A stretch of DNA of 12,543 bases, from NCBI GenBank assembly GCA_051960855.1, contig JBQCDV010000239.1, forward strand, positions 1 to 12,543, written 5' to 3'. Shown here in pieces: positions 1 through 4,810 of this stretch. The first letter of the stretch is position 1. Every line of letters begins with the position of its first letter. Both the position numbers and the translations under genes were made by a program. The notes beneath the pieces were generated by a model, which saw nothing but the letters and a program-made list of their open reading frames with translations, was not told the origin of the DNA and did not search any database. The stretch comes from JBQCDV01 sp051960855. GTDB taxonomy: Bacteria > Actinomycetota > Actinomycetes > JAJZTN01.

Positions 1-521
1 AACGACGCTGCCGTCGGCTGGTCGTCGTCGCCCGGGTGCAGGTCCATCTCCAGCGCCCATGACGTCCACCGCGGTACGTAGCCGTGTCGCTGGAAGAGGC
101 GCACGGCGTCGGTGAGTGAGTCGCTCACCGTCTGCCCCACCTCGGTGCCACCCACCGACCTCGCCTGAGCCTCGGTCCACTGCAGCAGCACGGTCCCGAG
201 ACCGCGCCCGCGGTGCGCGGGGTGCACATGCACCTCGGCTCGGAAGCCCTTGTAGACCTCGGCGTAGCCGACCAACTCGTCCCCGTCGAAGATGCCAAGG
301 TCGTCGCGGCGTGGCTCGAAGCTCGGCCGCTTCCAGTCACTGTCGATGTCCTCGAACTCGACCTCGCTGCTGCCAAGGTCATGCTCGTCGCACAGCGCGG
401 TCAGCTCGTAGACCGTGCGCGCGTCGGGGTAGTCCAAGGGCCGGGCGCTGTAGGGCGCCGGCAGGTGCGGCACGGGGACCACGGGCTCCGCGACGCCGAT
501 GCCGCTCTCGCTGTCCGTCAC
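1..521 (-). CDS. GNAT-family N-acetyltransferase, 3'-truncated by window edge
   Basis: Acyl-CoA-dependent N-acetyltransferase; the substrate cannot be read from the sequence. The 173 visible codons hold one GNAT fold. A segment RPSFEPRRDDLGIFDGDELVGYAEV-like (split here: the strand-turn-strand part ends in GYAEV at residues 85-89) precedes VHVHPAHRGRGLGT (98-110), whose R104-x-x-G-x-G is the acetyl-CoA pyrophosphate loop. LFQRHGYVPRW (142-152) is the usual motif B end. The N-terminal style (YELTALCDEHDLG) resembles the first half of tandem-GNAT proteins such as mycothiol synthase MshD, so a second domain may lie beyond the edge. I chose the GTG at 521 because an in-frame TAG lies just upstream (codon at about 524-526 region) and no ATG precedes the conserved part; no good Shine-Dalgarno is visible. 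It starts 53 bases after the alcohol dehydrogenase stop on the same strand and could be cotranscribed. The GNAT call is firm; the MshD link is a guess. Confidence 0.85.
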   Translation of the reverse strand, partial: MTDSESGIGVAEPVVPVPHLPAPYSARPLDYPDARTVYELTALCDEHDLGSSEVEFEDIDSDWKRPSFEPRRDDLGIFDGDELVGYAEVYKGFRAEVHVHPAHRGRGLGTVLLQWTEAQARSVGGTEVGQTVSDSLTDAVRLFQRHGYVPRWTSWALEMDLHPGDDDQPTAAS

Positions 522-574
522 AACGCCGAAGCCTGTCGGGCGCTACCTCTCGCGTCCAGCGGTTTGCCCGGAGC

Positions 575-1618
575 TCAGGGGGTGACGACAGTGACGCCGC
601 GCTTCGCGCCCCGCTCGCCAAGAGCGGCCAACGCCGTGGGAGCAGCATCGAGCGGGACGACCTCGGTCACGAGCGACTCCGGGTCGAGCGACGAGCGGGA
701 CAACCAGGCCAGCAGCCGCGGGTAGTCGTGTGCCGCCATGCCGTGGCTGCCGAGCACGTCCAGCTCCCAGGCGACCACGCGGTCCATCGCCACAGCGGTG
801 GGACCGTCGAGCAGGAGTCCGACCTGCACGTGGCGGCCCCGCCGGCGCAGGGAGCGCACGGCGGTTTCCAGGGTGCCCGCCGACCCGAGCGCGTCGACCG
901 AGACGTGTGCCCCTCCCCCCGTCGCCTCGACGACCGCCTCCGCGGTCTCGCCGGCGGACGCGCCGGGCTCGACGAGCACGGACCGGGCGGCCCCGAGCTG
1001 GCTGGCGAGGGCGAGGGCATCAGCGGACAGGTCCACCGCGACGACGTTCGCGCCGGAGGCCGCCGCCACCGCCACTGACCACAGCCCCACGCCACCGCAG
1101 CCCACGACGACGACCTGCTCCCCGGCCCGCACCCGTGCGCGATCGACGACGGCACGGAAGGCGGTCGCGGCCCGGCAGCCCAGCGTCGCAGCCGCCACAG
1201 GCGACATCTCGGCCGGCACCGCCACGAGGCCGACATCGGCGCGGGGCACCGCCACCAGCTCCGCAAAGGACCCGGCGTAGGTGAAGCCCGGTTGCTCCTG
1301 CGCCCGGCAGACCTGGTGCTCCCCCGCGCGGCACTCCGGGCAGACCCCACAGGCCACGACGAACGGCGCTGTCACCGCCTGCCCCACCCGCCAACGGTGC
1401 ACGTCCGCGCCGACGGCGGCGATGACGCCGCTGAACTCGTGACCGGGGATGTGCGGGAGCACGACGTCGGCGTCGTGCCCCTTCCACGCGTGCCAGTCGC
1501 TGCGGCACACGCCCGTCGCCCACACCTGCACGAGCACCCCGTCGACGGGCAGCTCCGGCTCGGGCACGTCCCGCACCTGGGGCAGCTCGCCGAACTGCTC
1601 GATCACGACAGCGCGCAC
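575..1618 (-). CDS. Zinc-dependent alcohol dehydrogenase (MDR superfamily)
   Basis: Predicted cytosolic oxidoreductase interconverting an alcohol and an aldehyde or ketone with a nicotinamide cofactor. The 347 residues match the usual MDR length. Catalytic zinc ligands are visible: C38 in GVCRSDWHAW, H60-E61 in PGHEFSG and C148 in LGCRAATAF. The structural zinc lobe is complete: C90, C93, C96 and C104. The Rossmann motif is VVGCGGVG (171-178), and D196 at the end of the second strand (VVAVDLS) favours NAD over NADP. The start is GTG at 1618, giving the normal N-terminus (V/M)RAVVIEQFG; its ribosome binding site is weak. It lies 41 bases downstream of the metallophosphoesterase stop and 53 bases upstream of the GNAT gene. 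It resembles broad Zn_ADH subfamilies, and the natural substrate cannot be told from sequence. Family confidence is high. Confidence 0.93.
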   Translation of the reverse strand: MRAVVIEQFGELPQVRDVPEPELPVDGVLVQVWATGVCRSDWHAWKGHDADVVLPHIPGHEFSGVIAAVGADVHRWRVGQAVTAPFVVACGVCPECRAGEHQVCRAQEQPGFTYAGSFAELVAVPRADVGLVAVPAEMSPVAAATLGCRAATAFRAVVDRARVRAGEQVVVVGCGGVGLWSVAVAAASGANVVAVDLSADALALASQLGAARSVLVEPGASAGETAEAVVEATGGGAHVSVDALGSAGTLETAVRSLRRRGRHVQVGLLLDGPTAVAMDRVVAWELDVLGSHGMAAHDYPRLLAWLSRSSLDPESLVTEVVPLDAAPTALAALGERGAKRGVTVVTP

Positions 1619-1659
1619 CGGGCGAGGGTCTCACGTCACGTCAGAGGTCCTGCCGACGG

Positions 1660-2154
1660 TCATCGCGGCACCGGGACCAGGGTGACGTCGATCGCTGACG
1701 GCGCGAGGTGGACCCGCATGTAGGTGCAGACGGGCTGCCGCCGCCGATCCGTCGGGGAGCCTGGGTTGAGCAGCCGGAGGCCACTCGGCGCGACGGTGTC
1801 CCAGGGGATGTGGCTGTGGCCGAAGACGAGCAGGTCGGTGTCGGGAAACCGTTGCTGTGCACGGCTTTCCCGCCCCTGAGCGGGGCCTGTCTCGTGCACG
1901 ACGCCCACCCGCCAGCCCTCGAGCTCGGCGGTCGCCACCTCCGGTAGCCGGCTCCTCAGCGCCGGCCCGTCGTTGTTGCCGTAGCAGGCGATCAGCCGTC
2001 GACAACGGCGTTCGAGCTCGTCGAGCAGCGCGACGTCCACCCAGTCGCCGGCGTGCACGACGACGTCGGCGGCCTCCGCCTCCTGCCACACCTGGGTGGG
2101 CAGATCCTTCGCGCGGCGGGGGACGTGGGTGTCGGCGAGGAGGAGCAAGCGCAT
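1660..2154 (-). CDS. YfcE/MJ0936-type metallophosphoesterase
   Basis: Small calcineurin-fold phosphodiesterase or phosphatase with a two-metal centre; the substrate is unknown. With the ATG at 2154 it has 164 residues, normal for the YfcE group. All core motifs are present: D8-T-H10 right after the first strand, H34-A-G-D37, G-N60-N-D62, H87 in VVHETG, and G-H113-S-H115, followed by NPGSP (130-134). In YfcE-type enzymes the H87 motif is often GH or HG; here it reads HET. The frame stays open upstream to 2313, but that extension has no family character and runs over the divergent gene, so I placed the start at MRLLLLADTH. A second in-frame ATG at 2181 comes from a tandem duplication of the start region. 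It is head-to-head with the YbaK-like gene and may lead an operon with the alcohol dehydrogenase. Confidence 0.92.
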   Translation of the reverse strand: MRLLLLADTHVPRRAKDLPTQVWQEAEAADVVVHAGDWVDVALLDELERRCRRLIACYGNNDGPALRSRLPEVATAELEGWRVGVVHETGPAQGRESRAQQRFPDTDLLVFGHSHIPWDTVAPSGLRLLNPGSPTDRRRQPVCTYMRVHLAPSAIDVTLVPVPR

Positions 2155-2196
2155 GGCGACAGCCTGCCCATGTCGGAGCATGGCGACAGCCTGCCC
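2151..2196. repeat. Tandem duplication of the metallophosphoesterase start region
   Basis: The 19-mer gcatggcgacagcctgccc occurs exactly at 2151-2169 and again at 2178-2196, a period of 27 bases. A weaker third echo (gcatgacgac) begins at 2208. Read on the minus strand each copy is GGGCAGGCTGTCGCCATG: an AGG element eight bases before an ATG. The period is a multiple of three, so both ATGs are in the same frame and the upstream one would add nine residues containing the repeated peptide GQAVAM. It fills most of the gap between two divergent genes. Confidence 0.9.
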
Positions 2197-2217
2197 GGGA
2201 TGCGGCAGCATGACGAC
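2155..2217. promoter_or_regulatory. Short divergent intergenic region
   Basis: About 63 bases separate the metallophosphoesterase start (minus) from the most likely YbaK-like start (plus), so promoters for both genes should lie here or reach into the opposite coding sequence. I see no convincing -35/-10 pair. The space is taken up mainly by the 27-base-period duplication. The region is called from gene arrangement only. Confidence 0.4.
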
Positions 2218-2763
2218 GTGACGCCGCGACCCGCCCTCGGCACTCTCGACCTGCAGCCGGCGCTCGACCGCCCCGACCTGCTGGCACTTCCGACGGCAGA
2301 GGCGCTCCGGCAATGGTCGAGGGGCGGCCAGACCTGGGTGGCCGAGATCGACGCTGAGGTCGCGGACACCGCGGCGTTCACGGCGGCCTATGACGTGCCG
2401 GCCGAGGCCAGCGCGAACTGCGTCGTGATCGGCGGCCGACGAGGTGGCGACGAGCGGGTGGCGGCGTGTCTGGTGCTCGCGACGACCCGCGCCGACGTCA
2501 ACGGTCTGGCGAAGCGGCAGCTGGACGTTCGGAAGGCCTCGTTCCTGCTGATGGACCAGGCCGTCGCCGACTCCGGAATGGCCTACGGCGGAATCACCCC
2601 GCTGGGGCTGCCGCAGGACTGGCCGGTGTTCGTCGACGCGCGTGTGGTCGAGCAGCCGTGGGTCGTCATCGGCTCAGGGACCCGGACCGGCAAGCTGGCG
2701 ATCCCCGGGGTGGCGGCCGCGGAGCTGCCCGGCGCGGTCGTGCTCGAGGGTCTCGGGCTGTAG
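2218..2763 (+). CDS. YbaK/EbsC (aminoacyl-tRNA deacylase-fold) family protein
   Basis: Family members hydrolyse mischarged aminoacyl-tRNAs in trans. The fold is recognisable from SANCVVIGG (65-73), the ACLVLATTRADVN strand-turn (83-95), RKASF (105-109), GMAYGGITPLGLP (120-132, the classical GxxxGxxxPxG-type loop), VFVDARV (137-143) and VVIGSG (149-154). Length is 181 residues from GTG at 2218, close to the usual 150-180. ATGs at 2170 and 2200 are in frame, but the first lies inside the duplicated start region of the opposite gene and neither has a clear Shine-Dalgarno, so the start is uncertain. By eye, the position of the catalytic lysine of YbaK/ProX (the K in the usual KTLVF-like strand) is N67, which raises doubt about classical Cys-tRNA(Pro) deacylation; this may be a distinct actinobacterial subgroup. 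The DinB-fold gene begins six bases after its stop. Confidence 0.85.
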   Translation: MTPRPALGTLDLQPALDRPDLLALPTAEALRQWSRGGQTWVAEIDAEVADTAAFTAAYDVPAEASANCVVIGGRRGGDERVAACLVLATTRADVNGLAKRQLDVRKASFLLMDQAVADSGMAYGGITPLGLPQDWPVFVDARVVEQPWVVIGSGTRTGKLAIPGVAAAELPGAVVLEGLGL

Positions 2764-2767
2764 CCCG
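2754..2767 (+). promoter_or_regulatory. Tight hairpin at the YbaK-like stop / DinB-like start junction
   Basis: CGGGC-TGTA-GCCCG gives a five-base-pair stem with a four-base loop. It spans the YbaK-like stop codon and ends two bases before the DinB-like ATG, in the place where a Shine-Dalgarno would sit. No U-run follows, so it is not an intrinsic terminator. A role in translational coupling is inference; chance is possible at this GC content. Confidence 0.3.
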
Positions 2768-2769
2768 CC

Positions 2770-3249
2770 ATGCCGCTCGAGACTCCCGAGCAGGTCCTCA
2801 AGGTCCTCCGCGCCAGCGTGCCACGGCTCGAGGCGGCTGCGGCGGCCGTGCCGCCCGACGTCCTGCAGACACCGCCGGGTCCAGACGAGTGGTCGGCGAA
2901 CGACGTGCTGGCTCACCTGCGCTCGTGCTCCGATGTCTGGGGCTCCACCATCGTGCGCATCGTCGACGAGGACACGCCGACCATCCGGGCGGTGAATCCG
3001 CGCACCTGGATCGCGAAGACGGACTACCCGGAGCAGACGTTCAGCAGCAACCTCACCGCGCTGCGGGCCGACCGAGAGCAGTTGCTCGCGCTGCTGACCT
3101 CGCTGCCCGAGGAGGCCTGGTCACGTGCGGCCGTCGTGACCGGCGCCGGCAAGACTCTGCGTCGCAGCGTGCTGGGCTACGCCGAGTGGCTGGCCTCCCA
3201 CGAGCGTCCTCACCTCAAGCAGGTCGAGCGCGTGGTGGGACTGCGATGA
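2770..3249 (+). CDS. DinB/MDMPI-fold metal-binding protein
   Basis: Four-helix-bundle protein of the DinB_2 superfamily, which includes mycothiol- and bacillithiol-dependent S-transferases and maleylpyruvate isomerases. It has 159 residues, the normal size. The N-terminal helix ends in PPGPDEWSANDVLAHLRS (35-52), the typical EWS...VLAHL signature, with H49 as the first metal ligand. H144 and H148 (SHERPHLKQV) supply the C-terminal pair, completing the usual three-histidine site. Translation probably depends on the YbaK-like gene: only six bases lie between stop and ATG, and no separate ribosome binding site is evident. Its stop faces the stop of the LLM-hemerythrin gene 37 bases away. A thiol-dependent transferase role would suit a mycothiol-making actinobacterium but is inferred; the partner thiol and substrate are unknown. 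Confidence 0.87.
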   Translation: MPLETPEQVLKVLRASVPRLEAAAAAVPPDVLQTPPGPDEWSANDVLAHLRSCSDVWGSTIVRIVDEDTPTIRAVNPRTWIAKTDYPEQTFSSNLTALRADREQLLALLTSLPEEAWSRAAVVTGAGKTLRRSVLGYAEWLASHERPHLKQVERVVGLR

Positions 3250-3267
3250 GCCCATCCCGGGCGAGCT

Positions 3268-3292
3268 GGGCCTACACGAGCGGGGCCTACAC
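3268..3292. repeat. 15-base tandem duplication doubling the LLM gene stop
   Basis: The 10-mer gggcctacac appears at 3268-3277 and 3283-3292. On the minus strand each copy contains GTG TAG, so the oxidoreductase stop (3289-3287) is followed 15 bases later by a second TAG in the same frame (3274-3272). The repeat lies in the gap between convergent genes. Confidence 0.75.
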
Positions 3293-4780
3293 GTCGATGC
3301 CGAGCCGCCCGATGGGTCCCAGGAGCTGGTCCTCCTCGTAGGCGAGGTGGGTGAGCAGCGTGTCGCCGAGCGTCTGCACGGCTGCCTCGGCGTCGTCGAG
3401 CCGGTGCTCGTCCCCCACCATCGCGACGAGAGCATCGTCGATCGCGACGAGCAGCGCGGCGATGACCTCGTGGTCGGCGGTCAGCTTGTCGATGACCGGC
3501 TGCAGCGCGCCGTCGGCGTCGAGGAGGTCGGGAAACATGCGGGTGTCCTCGATCGCGTGGTGGACGCTGACGACGCGGCAGTAGGCGGCGCAGAAGGACC
3601 CCAGCGTCCAGTAGTTCTGCCGCATCGCCATGTCGTTCAGGTGAGACCGTGCCTCGCCTGCCCGCATGCGGCCCTCGCGCACCTGGCGGATGACGTCCTG
3701 CAGCTGGGCGAGCTCCTGGCGGAGGTGGGCGTGCACGGCGAGCAGGGTCTGCTGCCCCGCCTGCCCGGCGACAGCCAGCGGTTCCTGCTCCCCGACGAGG
3801 CGGTCTGCCTCGTGGGCCGCGGCCTGCGCCTCGGGTTGGCTGCGACCCACCTCGACGGCCGCGTCCGGGTGATCGACCTCCCCGGTCGGGACCCGTGCCC
3901 GCTCGGCGTCGACGAGCTCGCGCACCGCCGGTGCCACCTCCTCGGCGAACACCGTCAGCTCCCGCGCGGGGTCCTGCTGCGGCCCCAGCACGAAAACGCT
4001 CATGCCGGTCTCGAGAGCCAGCGTCGCGAGCTGCTCGGCCCACGCCCTCGGCGGCCCCTCGAGGAAGCCCGAGCCGCGCCCGAAGCTGCCGCTGATGTTG
4101 TAGATGCGCCGGATGTCACCGGGCTGCCGGCCTGCCCGGAGCGTCGCCTCGTCCAGCCGCAGGGTCATGTCCGCGATCTCCTCCGGCGTCGCGTAGACCG
4201 AGGACGGGACCCAGCCGTCGGCGAGTCGCGCGGTCAGGTCCAGCATGCGCCGCTTGTAGGCACCCACCCAGATGCCGATCTCGTGCGGCGCAAACGGCCC
4301 CGGGCGGGCCCCCTCGAGCCGGTAGTGCTCGCCGGGCATCGTGACGGCCGGACCAGGCGCCCAGAGGGCCCGGATGACGCGGATGGCCTCGTCCAGCGCC
4401 GCGACATTCTCGACCGCCGAGCGTCGCGGTGCGCCCATGGAGGCGATGGCGTCGAGGAAGTAGCCGGCGCCGACCCCCAGCTCGATTCGGCCGCCGCTGA
4501 GGATGTCCAGCGCGGCAGCCGCCCGGGCGAGGACCGCTGGGGGCCGCAGCGGGATGTTCGCCACGCTCGGCACGAGCCGCACGCGGGACGTGCGTGCCGC
4601 GACGAACGACAGCAGAGTCCAGGTGTCGAGGAAGCCCGGCTGGTACGGGTGGTCCTGGAAGGACAGCACCTCGAGGCCCAGCTCGTCGACGTGGTCGCAG
4701 AGAGCGAGGACAGCCGCTGGCTGCCGGGCGTCGGGAGGCAGGAAGGCGCCGAACCACAGCTCGTGTCCCAGGTCGCTCAC
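3287..4780 (-). CDS. LLM-class (F420-type) oxidoreductase fused to hemerythrin domain
   Basis: A 497-residue two-domain protein in one uninterrupted frame. Residues 8-290 form a luciferase-like (LLM) TIM barrel: FGAFLPPD, LEVLSFQDHPYQPGF (37-50, with the DHP motif common in F420-dependent members), RLVPSVANIPLRPP (68-81, at the usual non-prolyl cis-peptide strand), LDILSGGRIELGVGAGY (91-107) and DGWVPS. A charged linker (about 291-344) leads to a hemerythrin/HHE four-helix bundle at about 345-497. Its likely diiron ligands are H352, H407 with E411 (HHAIED), H437 (TADHEV) and H478 with E482/E483 (HLAYEED). Single LLM proteins are usually 280-350 residues. Start is GTG at 4780, with AGGG about eight bases upstream. 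The gene begins 30 bases after the FAD/Fe-S dehydrogenase stop, probably as the third gene of the serA operon. Substrate, and FMN versus F420, cannot be settled from sequence. Confidence 0.9.
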   Translation of the reverse strand: MSDLGHELWFGAFLPPDARQPAAVLALCDHVDELGLEVLSFQDHPYQPGFLDTWTLLSFVAARTSRVRLVPSVANIPLRPPAVLARAAAALDILSGGRIELGVGAGYFLDAIASMGAPRRSAVENVAALDEAIRVIRALWAPGPAVTMPGEHYRLEGARPGPFAPHEIGIWVGAYKRRMLDLTARLADGWVPSSVYATPEEIADMTLRLDEATLRAGRQPGDIRRIYNISGSFGRGSGFLEGPPRAWAEQLATLALETGMSVFVLGPQQDPARELTVFAEEVAPAVRELVDAERARVPTGEVDHPDAAVEVGRSQPEAQAAAHEADRLVGEQEPLAVAGQAGQQTLLAVHAHLRQELAQLQDVIRQVREGRMRAGEARSHLNDMAMRQNYWTLGSFCAAYCRVVSVHHAIEDTRMFPDLLDADGALQPVIDKLTADHEVIAALLVAIDDALVAMVGDEHRLDDAEAAVQTLGDTLLTHLAYEEDQLLGPIGRLGIDV

Positions 4781-4810
4781 GCCTGCGACCCTAGTCCGGC
4801 GGCTGGGGGG

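Noticed and set aside
2155..2313. Upstream extension of the metallophosphoesterase frame to 2313 (53 extra residues)
   Set aside because: It has no family character, overlaps the divergent YbaK-like coding region, and the protein begins normally at MRLLLLADTH.
3250..3271. Possible terminator between the convergent genes (GCCCA ... TGGGC)
   Set aside because: The stem is only four to five base pairs around a long loop and has no T-run; at this GC content such pairings are common by chance.
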